A stretch of 64,000 nt of DNA, taken from NCBI GenBank assembly GCA_963995505.1, contig OZ023186.1, positions 10,051,570 through 10,115,569 of the forward strand, written 5' to 3'. Position 1 is the first letter of the stretch. Each line of letters starts with the position of its first letter. The notes beneath the pieces were generated by a model. That model searched no databases. It saw only the letters and a list, made by a program, of their open reading frames with translations, and was not told where the DNA came from. The position numbers and the translations under genes were made by a program. The DNA is from Hypericum androsaemum. Its lineage: Eukaryota; Streptophyta; Magnoliopsida; Malpighiales; Hypericaceae. Below are positions 35,960 through 48,132 of the stretch, piece after piece.

Positions 35960-37346
35960 TGATGAGCGTGTAAGTGCTCGTATTTTGTTATGTATTTTGT
36001 AAGTATTTAATCGTGTTTTCGTTCGGTTTCGTTGTGTCTAATTAAGTCTTTTGTCGGTTTTACGTGTTTGCGTCTTGGGATGGACTTCTACTGTTTGTTA
36101 TATGTTTTTGTAGATACTCGGGAGCAGTTCGTGACAAGATGGAGCAAGGATGAAAGGACGAGAAAAAAGGAGAAGGATTTCACCCACCCTAGTGGACGCT
36201 AGGCCCCTAGCGAAGGCTAAGGGGTCTGGCAGGTGCAGAATTTCGACCCATAGTGGCCGCTAGGCCCTGCAAAGCTGCCAACTTAGGACTTCCTTTTTAG
36301 TTGGGTTTTTATCCCGTTTCAGATTCTATGACTTTAAGCCCCTTGTTTTAGCCCTAGAACGTAATGTTCAAGTTATTTTCTTATATGTGGCCACTTGTTA
36401 TTGGCCCAAGAACTTCTAGTTTAGGTAAACTCTCCTAGGTTTTCCTACTTTCTAGTTAGTTGGCTTGGCTATATAAAGCCATAGTCTCTTAGGTTTTGTA
36501 GGTACTTTCGACTGCGACCTTTGGAGACATACTCTGGAGATTAATTGAAGGAAGCAATTACAGTTAACTATGGGGAGATTGCCAAGGCTTTATCATAACG
36601 ACTAAGCTTCCTCTATCTCTCTCTTATGTTAGTTTTCGTTATGATCTTCATCAACCTATTGTGCTTCATGAATATGTTTAGCGAGTAGATTTCTCTAGAG
36701 TGTGATGCCCTAACATGTGATTGATTGCCTACGTTGATTTGTGGTTCGAACATCTTGCGTATTAGTTATTGATCGGTGAACTTAATGCTTAACCTAACTT
36801 GATCGCTTAGGTTATGATTAGAATTGATGAGAGTGGACCGAGATGCACTCGAATTGATGGAAAAACTAATTAACATATTCTTATGTACTAATGAGAAGTC
36901 TTAATATCACAAGAATAACCCGTTAGGAGAATCTTCATAATTCGGATTAGGTTAGTTCTAAGTCTAATTAATGAGCGAAAGCGTTAATTGGTAACTTAGG
37001 CCTTCTCTATCTTAGTTTTATCTTTCTGGTGAGCAAAAGTGTTAGGAAGATGCATTAGAAAACTCCGGGTACTAGCTAGAGCTTCATAAGAACCACAATC
37101 TCGCCATAGGTAGTCAATCCATAGGGTATCGTGCTCGTTTGTCCCCATCGAATTTACAACTCTTTTATTTGCGTTTTTGATTTCGTTTATTTACTTGCAA
37201 ACTTTTACAACCTTATAAATCTTTAATTCTCTCGCTTCGCATAATTACTTGCCTTGATTTCGTGTTCAACCCTCAGTTCGAAACCCTACATATTCACTAT
37301 ACTATTTGATTGTGCATTTTATTGCTTGTCAATTTCTCGTATATCA
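35960..37346 (+). mobile_element. Solo LTR of a Gypsy-type element with target duplication
   Basis: A 1,387-bp unit starting TGATGAGCGTGTAAG and ending TCTCGTATATCA, so it has canonical TG...CA ends. It is flanked by the 5-bp duplication GTAAT (35955-35959 and 37347-37351). A TATA-like CTATATAAAGCC lies at about 36469-36480. No internal retroviral domain is present, so it is best read as a solo LTR left by LTR-LTR recombination. Confidence 0.8.
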
Positions 37347-37351
37347 GTAAT

Positions 37352-37694
37352 ACCAAAAAACACTTGCTCTAATAGTGTATAAGGAAAGTGTGAGGTGAGA
37401 AATGATGAGGGTACAAAAAGCTACTTATAAGAAAAATTAAGTGCATGTAATACCTTAGTTATGTATTTACATATTTTAGTGGTTTAGTACACTCGTACAT
37501 ATTTAACGATATTGGATAATACAATTTTTTACTACTCCATTAGATCCAAAAGTGATAAAAGTTCTCTTAGTAAGCCCCCGATCCCAAATGTTAACTTTTG
37601 TTTATATAAATGGTAATTTCACTCGTGTCAATGCCACTATCAACAATATCGAGATGTAATAATTGTCCCATATTTGACAAATATAATGTCATAA
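37352..37694. other. Spacer between solo LTR and decayed Gypsy element
   Basis: AT-rich. Holds the second copy (37440-37451) of the 12-bp word AGTGCATGTAAT that also precedes the solo LTR (35948-35959). No gene seen. Confidence 0.4.
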
Positions 37695-38234
37695 TGTTGC
37701 AGGAAAAAAGTATGAGAACATTTAGAAAATGAACTCGAGACGGATGCAGAATGGTCGTCCTAACGAATCTATTTTTGCATCTACAGCTTCCTCTCTAGAC
37801 GGCGCCACTGAGTCTTAATCAAGACTACTTGGGCTTGTGGCTTAGGAGAGCCCTATTTTCACCAAGCCGACTGAAGACGCTCTAATGTGGGTTGGTTCTT
37901 TCTTGAAGATTTACATTGGTACAAGGGTGGTGGACCTTCCACTTATCATCAACCACTCGGGGATGAAAGAAATTCTAGGGCCTTGGATGGTCATTAGTGG
38001 ATGACCTCACTTGCACCCGAGTCTTCCCCCTTGGGTTTTAGGGTCGGCCCCCTCTACTTGGGATCATCACCCTTACGACCCTTCTAGATGCGTACTACCA
38101 TGATTATGGCATTGAAGGAGGCTGGTTGCTTGTCCTTGGCAAACCTAAGACGGCCACTTTGATCGCCTGATATACTTGGTGGAAAAAAAACCATAAAATT
38201 ATTGGTGTGATTTTCTCGTGCCACTTGCAAAACT

Positions 38235-38423
38235 TCATCCCTTCAGCTCCTTATCTGGGATCTTGTTTCTTGCTGGTAACACGATGTGGCCATTCTTCAA
38301 TAGGTTATCCAAGATCTTATCGACCTTAGTCATGTCAAAGAAGTACTCACGATTGAGCTTGCTGAACACGTTAGGCAGGGTATATGAGTCCCCTTTGCGA
38401 GTGAACTCATTAAGGATGGTCAT
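38235..38423 (-). pseudogene. Gypsy gag C-terminal fragment
   Basis: A minus-strand stretch with YTLPNVFSKL, KILDNLLKNGHIVLP and ELKG, like the region downstream of gag in Tat-type Gypsy polyproteins (DQLL..G.I.LPE motif). Broken by stops on both sides. Confidence 0.5.
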
Positions 38424-38617
38424 CTTCTTCTGTATGAGGCTTTCACATTAATAAGATTTCCCTTTTATCAATTCAGTGGCCATCTCCTTCATGCTTTGAC
38501 CTGTCTGATCCTCCTCAAAGTGATCAATTTCTAAAGTGGGTCGTGGTAGTAGGTCCCCTTGGAAGATGATGCTCGCTGATACTTCTCATGAAGGAGTTGT
38601 TGTATCGTGGAAGCCCT

Positions 38618-39202
38618 TTAAGCGTGCTCTCCCAGGTTGTGGCATCTGTTAATGCTCAATCGCTTGCAGAATCTGTAAGACAAACCATGCATGACCATTA
38701 TTGTACACTCTGCCTTGCTAACCATCGTAAGGCAATGATTTTTTGCTCTCTGAAACCAATGTATGTACTTCTCTGAGGTCTCGCCCTCCAACTTCTGCAT
38801 ACGGGCTAGGTCAGTAATGGTGACCTCGAATTCAATCTTGTAGAACTGATTATGAAATCTCTGCTCCATGTCTACCCATGTCAAGACTAAACCTGATAGT
38901 AGGTTGATGTACCACTTGAATACCGTCTTCATCAGTGAGCTCGAGAATTGCTTTATCAGCAAGATGTCATAAGATGCTGTCTCTCCATACTGAATTACGA
39001 AGTAGGTCATATGCTCCACTGTGGACTTGCCCTCTTTCCCAAAAAATAGAACAAAGTTTAGGATTCGATAACTCTTGGAAAATGGATGTTGTCGGTCATA
39101 AATATCTAGGTAGGGTTTGAGGAATCTTGGCCATTTGGGTATCATAGTCTCCACCCCCAGATCCTTAAGGATGAGGACCAACCTTTCTCGCTCTTGCTCC
39201 AA
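38618..39202 (-). pseudogene. Gypsy gag core fragment
   Basis: 194 open codons on the minus strand with VFKWYINLLSGLVLTWVDME, QRFHNQFYKIEFEVTITDLA and GETSEKYIHWFQRAKNHC, the hallmark retrotransposon gag domain of plant Gypsy elements. The ATG is not a trustworthy start, and flanking gag sequence at 40300-39300 is out of frame. Non-functional relic. Confidence 0.8.
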
Positions 39203-41089
39203 GACCTCGGAGGATTATATGGTAACAGGGTGTAAGATGGTCGTATGGTAGCTTGTCGCCTGCTGATATCTTTCTCAAATCCAGGGGAGGGGGGGGGGGG
39301 GTGGTTGTGTTGTTTGGTGTTGATATTATCAGAATTTGGATATTGATATTACCCTATAGTCTCAGTTATGGAGTTGTAATGAACAAGAGTTGGCCGTTAG
39401 GATCAACTTTATTTAGCTCTCCCCATCGAAGGAACAAGACCGGCGGGCTTGCAGTTAGAGCTAATTTGGGGTATTAGCTTCAAAAAGCTTATTGTGACAA
39501 ATCTCCCCTCGTTCATAGGTGTCCAGTAATAAGTTAATCTGGACCAATAGTACTCGTTTGGTGAACGCGAGCAGGCCCGGGCTGAGTAAGGGTGGTCATA
39601 GCTTGGACCCCTATATGAGTCATAATTTGGATCACCACATGGGCAGAGAACCACTGGAACATAAAGAAGGATAAAGATCCAATATGAGGTTTGTTCGACT
39701 ATACTCACCTCAAGACTCGAGAGTTATCAGCCCCTGGTAGGATTACATAAGAGAGCCAACCTGGGTTGTGTTGTCCTAGGATCTGGGAGAACCCCAAGTT
39801 TGGTCCTTCTAGCAGTTGTAGCATTCTCCAGGGTGTATAGAGATTTCTTCATCATCGAAAGTAGGGTGACTCTTGTTCGATCCTATGTTGCTCCGACGTG
39901 ATCAATGACGATCGACTTGATGTCCTGAGCTGCCTCATTCAGCTTACCCATGATGTTGTTCTGGATCGATGGGCAAACCTATCCAACCCTTCGAGCTGAA
40001 AAAGTTGATTCTGCTCCTGGTTGGTTTGGAGGCCCACCTCGAGTTTATAAATCACATAGGCTTAGTTGGCCTTATTCTTGAGTTAATTTCGAGGACCTAA
40101 TTGTTGCTATGGTGAAACTCGAACATGGCTTTGTCGAATTTCTCTGACTTATCGATAATTTCGTAAGAGGAGGCCATGATTGGAGCAACGATCTTCGGTG
40201 GTTCAGTCCTCCCATGGCGAGGAACCATGGTTAGTATGATGCCTTTCGTTGTGTCAGCCTTCCTTTTGAGAAGGGGCGATGTTGGTAGCAACGTTCTTCA
40301 ATATGGGGGCAGTACTAGAATCGCTTCTTCTCAGACGCCCTCCTTTATCCCACAGAGCATGCCAAAAATATGTTATGGGGAGAACGTAACTAAATAAACT
40401 CGAGACAGATTTGGAATGATCCTCCAAAGAGCAATTTTAACGAACTGAGGGAAAACGAGTTGAGGGAAAGAGATTGTATTGAGAGCGAAGGATAAAGAGT
40501 ATATGGGGTTATGTTCGTAATTTCTGTAGTGTCTCAAACCTAACCTCGGCATATGCTTATATAAAAAAAGACTCATAACTATAACCTACTACCTAAGTCA
40601 TTTTTTGATCAGGCTTGACAACTCAAATTCTATCTTTATCTATATTCCAATCCTTATCGAAGTCTAAGTCCTATCCTCTCCAGGAAGTCTATCCATCTTC
40701 AACTCTTATCTGGTCTATTGAGTTCATGTTCGCTCGACTTCTTAAAGTATATCGCTTCATCTTTCTTCGGAGTACTCATTAATCAAGCTTTAGTCTTCAC
40801 CCTTAGGCCGACTTGACATAGTCGATAACTCCGACCATCGACGATCCTCTCTCGTCGATGATTCCCATGTAACCAATGACCTCCAACCATCGATGATCCA
40901 CGCCAATCGACGACTTCAGTACTAGTAGATGATCTTCAGCCATTGACGACCCACTCCAGCTGACTGTCCTCGATCGATCTATGATCCTTTCCAGTCTACA
41001 ACTTCTGCACCAGTCGATAACCTGTAGCCATCGACGGTCTACCCCATAGTAAAAGATCCACCTGCTTGGTCAACTCGTGACTTCCAACA

Positions 41090-42261
41090 GCCTTATGACA
41101 CCTTTCTACTCCGAATTTGGAGACTTCGTGACTACAAAATTGTAGATCTATGTATTAACTTTGCACATAATTTTGAATCATATAAATACGGCTCCAGAAT
41201 AAAACGTTATTTCTTTTCCTCCAAAGCCTAAGGATCCCCAAGGCAATGGTCGAATTTATGAGTCAACGATCTCATCAGGATGGTCATTTGTAAGAGTAGA
41301 CGAATTCATTAAAATGAGCGACTGAAGTACCTCTTACCTTTCCATAGTCATAAGGATCACCTCGATTAGAGGTCCGACGATGAAACTAGCACCACGACTT
41401 GAAGCCTCTTTTTGACTCTCTCACAAGCATAATTAGATTTTAACTCGTAGTCTGACGCAGTACGAGTTTTAAACTCGTAGTGTGCTGACACAATACGAGA
41501 AAAAACTCGTACTCCATTTGAACACCATATCCGAAATTCTTTTCAAAAGGATCCCATTTTTGTTATTAAAAAATTGACACATGATTGGGCAAAAACCCTC
41601 CTTTTAAAAAAGTACAATTTTCAACTCTAATGTCACATCCACGTACATAACCAGATTTAAAAACTGAACGTGTTCACGAAAAACACATGGACTGAAATGC
41701 AATTATGCGATTCTAAATAATATATAAATCATACGTGTTCCATGCGTGTTGAAAATTTGATGTGAGATCGAACAAATGGCAATAAGAAATTAGATAGTTG
41801 TTTTAGCTTAATCAAGAAATTTCGAATTTGAGTTATTGAAAATACAGTGTTAAATACTTTTCAAAAGTTCTATTTACGTTGGACCTGAATTAATCGTCTT
41901 AATATTTATCCGGATATCAAATAGTATTAAAAAATTACAAAACCAGATTAGAAAAGTGAACATGTCTGCACGGAGAAACAGATGGGCTGAGATGCGATCA
42001 TGGGGAAAATATTGCCATGTGACCTCCGCGTTGGCTTGATATAATTTGTGATTTTATCATTTTTTAAATAATGGTGAGTTTTACATGATTTAGTTTATTT
42101 TTTCTATAATTTTTAATATATGAATAATTCAAAATAATATTATTTATTATAAAAGGATTACCACAAATACTATGCAGTTATGTGATTATAAATTATATTT
42201 TAATAATACGTGGACCAAATGCCTTGAACCTAGCGACGCCCAAACCGAGTTAATAAACAAG
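41090..42261. other. Intergenic region with scattered repeat traces
   Basis: At about 41098-41210 there is a diverged single copy of the unit found four times in the 14847-15561 palindrome (ACTACAAAATTGTAGATC, AACTTTGCACATAA, TTTGAATCAT, GGCTCCAGAATAAAA). At 41438-41515 there are inverted and direct copies of AACTCGTAGT/AATACGAG words. No gene. Confidence 0.5.
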
Positions 42262-43283
42262 GGAAATTACTCCCAAGTCCCATGAATTTGCTTAAATATA
42301 TTCAAAAGTCCTCCCTATTTGTAAAATACACGCTGACGTTCCTCTTGTTTGATTTTATTATACCTTCGGGTCCCTCAATAAGTTTTTTTCTTTTTTTTCA
42401 TTGAAATGACGAAAATACCCTTAACAAAAAAATTGCTGACATCGTCTTTCCTTCTACCCGTCACCGACGATTTCCCCCCCCCCCCCCCCCCCCCCCTCAC
42501 GAACCCTAAAAAAATCGACGGTGCCACGGGCCCAAACTCCTTGCTTATCGACCCGCCGGTAAGCTCCTCGACGGCGATAAGCTCCTCGACGGTGGTAAGC
42601 TCTCCAAAATAGTTCGAAGGCTCCATCTTCCATCTCCATCCAAAGCTTCTTCCTGATTCTACCGTTTCCACCTCCAGAAGAAGAGGCAAAATACTCGAAG
42701 CTCCAAAGTAAGCTTTTTCCCCACACTCCTCTTCCTTTTGATCTCACCAAGTTTTGGAAAATAGAATACTAAGAATTGCGTAATTAAAGTCCCGAATTTT
42801 GAACCATCAGGAGCTTTAACTTGCATTTATTGATTTGGGTTCTCTTGTTCGTTTACTTGCGTAATTAGGGTTCTTGGTATTGTGAATTTAGGCTTTGGAT
42901 AAAATGGGAAAGATCTGCCACGTGTTCCTCAAGGGACCACGTGATCTTCCTCCACAACCTTCTTGTGGGTGAAGGGATCCAATCCATTGCTCAGTTCCAG
43001 AAAGATGCCCTTTTGATTATCGGGGTTGCAATCGACTTGGGTTTTGGCTGAAGAAAGGCAAGGAGGAAGTAGGAGAAGAGAGATGATGTCAGCATTTTTT
43101 TTATTTTTCTAGGGGTATTTTGGTTATTTTATTGACAAAAATGAAAAAAGAGCTGCTAATGTGCGCTAGGGACCCGAAAGTATAATAAAATAAAACAAGA
43201 GAGACGTCGGCGTGTATTTTACAAATAGGGAGGACTTATGAGTATATTTAAACAAACTCGAGGGACTTAAGAGTAAGTTTGTC
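42262..43283. mobile_element. Long-TIR non-autonomous element, family B copy 1
   Basis: Left end GGAAATTACTCCCAAGTCCC..TTTGTAAAATACACGC and the complement of the right end form inverted repeats of about 130 bp. Shared words include TAAATATA, AAGTCCTCCCTATTTG, TTTATTATAC and TTCGGGTCCCT. A 23-nt poly-C run lies at 42474-42496. The interior has GC-rich genic-looking sequence (about 42500-43080). The ends match family B copy 2 at 50577-51615. No target duplication identified. Confidence 0.72.
42474..42496. repeat. 23-nt poly-C run
   Basis: Twenty-three consecutive C inside the family B element. Homopolymer length may be uncertain. Confidence 0.9.
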
Positions 43284-43502
43284 TATATCATTGTTTTAAA
43301 ACTTTGAAATATAATTATTTAACAAAATAGTTTGTTGGAAAAAAAATGCAAAGTAGATATCATTATCTTTCGAAGTAAACTTGGGTGGAAGTGCTAAAAG
43401 ACAGTGTAATCCAGTAGAGTAGGACCCAAATTCAGTCCGGATGAGACCCAAGAAGCATGGTCCGGGGTGCACAAAAATTCCTCGCATAATAGTTAATTTC
43501 AG

Positions 43503-44125
43503 AGCGTGGGCTTCTCCAAACGGAAGCTCAAGAAGTCCAGAGGACTTTTTGGGCCTAGGATCGCTACAACAAGTCCGACCCAGCTCTAAAAAGATAAGGC
43601 CCTAGAACCTGGAATAATTCTCACAATCCCGCAACCCGCACCCGAGCCCGAGTCTGGCCCGGCCCGGTCCAGTCTGGGACGGGGCGCACACGTGCATGCG
43701 TGCGTGTCGAGACGGACGGACGGACAGCGCGAGAAGCCTCTCCCTTCTCCACCAGTTTACCCATGCTAGACTTCTAATCCCTTATTAACTTGTCTCAGCA
43801 TGGTGCGCTAACCAATGTGAGATTGTGCTTATTTCAATAACAACCATACCACTTTAAAGCCAATTTTCATTCACCCCGAGAATTAGATTTTCGCAAGTGT
43901 TATATATCGTTACGAAACTCTATCAACGAGCTTCGTATTGATCTCACAAATACTCAAAATCAATTGGTGTGACCTTCAATTAAATTAGCTCAAAGTTGCC
44001 CACTAATTATTTAATTATTATATTTAATTAGGATTCTTTCTCTAATTAAATACTTGGGCCAAAGCCCAATACACTCACTTGTATTGGGCCATCTCTTCTT
44101 TGGTTAATAAACCAATTCTCCAATA
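43503..44125 (-). repeat. 3' LTR of the minus-strand Copia element
   Basis: Shares with 49212-49847 the run AGCGTGGGCTT, the GC-rich GTGCGTGCGTGT/GACGGACGGACGG block, GTTATATATCGTTACGAAAC and the end CAATTCTCCAATA. The terminal CA expected on the plus strand has become TA here, but is CA in the partner. Confidence 0.85.
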
Positions 44126-44303
44126 ATCCCCCACATGAATGCAAAATGGCTTATATGACATGAGCCTACCAATGCTACATGCAACTTGGAGTTCTGCGAG
44201 AATTTGTTGCATCAGGAAAGGTGGTTGACTAACTATCACAGTGCACGCTAATGGGAGGCACTGGTTTTGACCACATCGGGATGTCCTCCAAGAAACTTCG
44301 GAG

Positions 44304-47300
44304 TCAATCCGCCTCTTCAGCTGATAGATCCAATGCTATGAATTCTGATTTCATAGTTGATCTAGCAATGCAAGTTTGTTTGCATGATCTCCACGAGACC
44401 GCTGCTCCTCCAATTGTAAATATGTATCCGCTCGTAGATTTTATATTCTTGGGGTCCGAGATCCAGTCCGCGTCTGAATACCATTCCAGAACGGCGGGAT
44501 ATCTCGTATAGTATAATCTATAGTTAGCAGTGTACCTTAGGTATAGAAGGACTCTAACTATCACTTTCCAATGTTCATAATTGGGATTACTCGTATATCT
44601 CGATAATCTGTTTACCAAGTTTGTAATATCTGGTCTAGTAAAGTCCATGAGGTACATTAGACTGCCTATAAGTCTAGAATAATCTAGTTGTCTCACACTC
44701 TCTCCGCGATTCTTGCAGAGACTTGACACCACTTCCATAGGAGTTCTCGCAATTACATTGCTATCCTTATCGAATTTGTCAAGTATCTTTTCGATATTGT
44801 GACCTTGGGAAAGCGCGTAACTTTCTGAAGTCTTGGTGATTTTTATCCCAAGTATTACATCAGCTTGTCCCAAGTCTTTCATGTCAAAATTTTGTGACAA
44901 TATTCTCTTGGTAATTTTGATATTATCATTATTACCCACGATCAACATGTCATCTACGTAGAGACAAACTATCACATAGTCGTTATCATCTCCTTTCACG
45001 TAGACACATTTATTACATTGGTTTATCTGAAACCCGTTAGATAGCATTACATTATCAAACTTTTCGTGCCATTGTTTAGGTGCTTGTTTTAGTCCATACA
45101 AGGATTTTACAAGTTTACACACCTTATATTCTTTACCTGGAACCACAAACCCTTCGGGTTGTTCCATGTAAATCTCCTCTTCCAAATCTCCATTAAGAAA
45201 GGCCATCTTCACATCCATTTGATGGATCTCTAGGTTAAACAAAGCCACCAAGGCTATGACTAACCTAATAGACATTTTCTTGGAGACAGGAGCATATGTG
45301 TCAAAATAATCAACACTCTTAGTTTGCTTGTAGCCTTTAACAACAAGTCTTGCCTTGTACTTATCCACTGTACCATCAGGCTTCATCTTCTTTTTGAAGA
45401 TCCACTTATGGCCTAGTGGTTTACTACCTGGAGGTAGATCTACTAGTTTCCAAGTGTGATTATGTAAGATAGACTCTATCTCACTATTCACCACTTCCTT
45501 CCAAAGAGCAGAGTCTGTAGAGGACATTGCTTCTTTGTAGGTTACTGGATCCTTTTCTAACAGATATGTTAGGAAATCTGATCCGAAGGACTTTCCTTTC
45601 CTAGCCCTTTTCCCACGTCTAGGCTCTTCAACTTCATCTTGAGGTTCCTCTCCCCCCACATTTCTCCCACTTTGGTCAACTTGACGGTCAACTCCAGTTC
45701 GAGCTTTGTGAGGAAAGATTTTCTCGAAGAATGAAGCATCCCTAGCTTCAATGATAGTATTTACGTGGACATCAGAGTTATCTGACTTGTGTACCAAGAA
45801 TCGATATGCAGCACTATCTTGTGCATAACCGATAAACACACAATCCACCGTCTTGGGTCCTATCCTTGTCCTTTTAGGAGGTGGGATCAGAACCTTAGCA
45901 AGACATCCCCAAACCCTTAGGAATTTATAGCTAGGCGCATGACCTTTTCATAATTCGTAACGTGTTTTATCCAACTTTTTGTGTGGTACCCTGTTGAGCA
46001 CATAGTTGGCCGAAAGTACAGCTTCCCCCCACAAATTTCTTGGTAATCCGGAACTAATAAGCATCACATTCATCATTTCCTTAAGCGTCATATTCTTCCT
46101 TTCTGCAATTCTATTTTGCTCGGGAGAATAAGACGCCGTGGTTTGATGAACGATTCCATTCTCAGCACAAACTTGTGCAAATGGAGATTCATATTCACCA
46201 CCTCGGTTACTTCAAAGATTTTTGATCTTCTTGCCAAGTTGGTTCTCAACTTTATTCTTATAGTGAATGAATATGTCTATTGCTTCGTCTTTACTTCTCA
46301 TCAAGTAGACATAGCAATACCTCGTACAATCATCGATAAAAGTTATAAAATAATTTTTACCGCCACGTGTTTGTACGTATTTTAAATCACATACATCGGT
46401 GTGGATTAAATCCAACAGTTCTGTGCTTTGCTCAATCGAGTGGGAAGATGTTTTGGCGTATTTGGCCTCCACACAAGTCTCGTACTTATGTTTGTGATCG
46501 ATGTTGAATTTCGGTAGTAGGTTAAGTGATATTAGCCTTTGCAAAGACTTATAATTCATATGACCCAGTCTACCATGCCATAAATGTAATGACTCGCGAG
46601 AATAAGCAACCTTTACTTTCTTATTAGCCTTCTCGGTAATATTTATTACATCATTGCTCGTGCTAGCTTTATTGGCGGCATCCACATCAATCTTATCATT
46701 AGACTTTGCCTTGGGAGCTAAAGTCATTACACTCATCTTAAACAGATTGTTGGTCAAGTAGCCCTTGCCAACGAACATCCCTCCCTTCGACATGATGACC
46801 TTGTCAGACTCAAACACGAGCCGAAAGCCCCTCTTATTGAGCACCACTCCGGAGATGAGATTCTTCCGGATCTCGGGCACATGTAGCACATCGGTCAAGG
46901 TGAGCTCCTTGCCCGAGGTCATCTTCAGCATGACCGTCCCTTTGCCTTCAACCTTTGAGACTGCGGAATTTTCGATGTAGCAGTTCTCATCATCAACCGG
47001 TTGATAGGTCTTGAACATCCATTTGTTGGCACAAATATGGTGGGTAGCCCCCGTGTCCACCCACCATTCCTTCGAGTTCCCACCCACGAGGTTCACCTCG
47101 GACACAACGGCCGTGAGGTGTATCTCATCGAGGTCGGAGCTCAAGCTAGCCTCCGCAATGTTAGCATTGGCGGGCTTCTTCTTCTTGCCCTTGCTTGGTC
47201 CTGCCATCTTCTTGCCCTCTGCGGCTAGATGTTTGTAGCAATCTTTGGCACGATGGTCGGTCTTGTTACAAACAAAGCAGGTAACGGTAAAGCTCTTGTT

Positions 47301-48132
47301 CTGAGCATCTCCCTTGGAATCATTTGAGCATTTCCGCTTGTTCTCATGGGAGCTCCCCCCGGTCTCGACCCCATTGGCCTTAGCAACTATGCCACTTTGT
47401 TTCTTATCAACCTTTCGGTTTGTCTTGCTCGATGCGCAACCTTCGGATAAGGTCCTCGAGAGTCATCTTCTTCCTCTTGTGCTTGAGGTACATCTTAAAG
47501 TCCTTCCAGGATGGTGGTAATTTCTCAATCACCATCGCCACTTGGAGGGCACCATTGATGGCCATTTCCTCTGTTGCAAGATCATGGAAGATCAATTGCA
47601 ACTCTTCGCATTATTCCACAACGCTCTTTCCATCGACCATCCGATAGTCGTGGAAGCGCTCGGCCACAAATTTCTTTGCACCGACGTCGTTAACCTTATA
47701 TTTGGGCTCCAACGATTTCCAAAGATCCTTTGACATTTCTTTGGTATAGTACACGCTGTAAAGCGTATCGTCGAGCGAACCCAATATATAGTTGCGACAT
47801 AGGTAATCTTCATGTACCCATGTGCTGTGGATCCCGGTTTGATGTGGATCACTCACATTCTCTTTGGGTTTCTCCTCCTTGATATACCGGCTCAAGTTCA
47901 AGGCGGTCAAGTAGAACAATATTTTTTGTTGCCATCTCTTGAAATTTTCACTCTTGAACTTTTTCGGTTTCTCAAGATGAGAGTATGGCAGTGGCATTAG
48001 GTGTCTATGACCCGGCATCACGGCCTCAGCGCCGCTAGCCCTCACGACGGGAACCTCTTCGTTCAAGTCATCGTCGGTGGTGTTTGTCGCACCGGAATTG
48101 TTAAGTGGGAGAGAGTTGTTAATTCCAGCCAT
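44304..48132 (-). pseudogene. Copia gag-pol of the minus-strand element, broken
   Basis: Starts at 48132 (MAGINNS) with a UBN2-type gag and zinc knuckle CFVCNKTDHRAKDC (about 47265-47224). Protease follows (WWVDTGATHHIC), then pre-integrase LWHGRLGH, integrase (LLDLIHTDV, then YSPEQNRIAERKN), reverse transcriptase with YVDD (about 44950) and a partial RNase H ([11 protein letters not shown]). Breaks: TAA 47611-47613, a one-base frameshift near 47425, TGA 46212-46214, TGA 45948-45950 and TGA 44304-44306. After RNase H CDSQ the sequence runs directly into the polypurine tract, so the last part of the domain is deleted. Confidence 0.9.

Larger units (their letters stand above)
37695..41089 (-). 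mobile_element. Decayed Gypsy LTR retrotransposon remnant
   Basis: Reading on the minus strand: an LTR-like block at 41089-40370 (TGTTGGAAG...CCATAACA ends, TATA-like sequence at about 40560), then leader, gag-derived sequences down to about 38160, a scrambled stretch, and a short LTR-end fragment (37695-37770) sharing CTCGAGACGGATGCAGAATGG with the other Gypsy LTRs in this window. The sequence after the LTR (TTGGCATGCTCTGTGGGAT) resembles the primer-site region of Tat-lineage elements. Most of pol is missing. Confidence 0.6.

Noticed and set aside
42375..42750. ORFs with Gly runs across the poly-C tract
   Set aside because: The glycine or proline runs come from the homopolymer, and the frames extend into the TIR.
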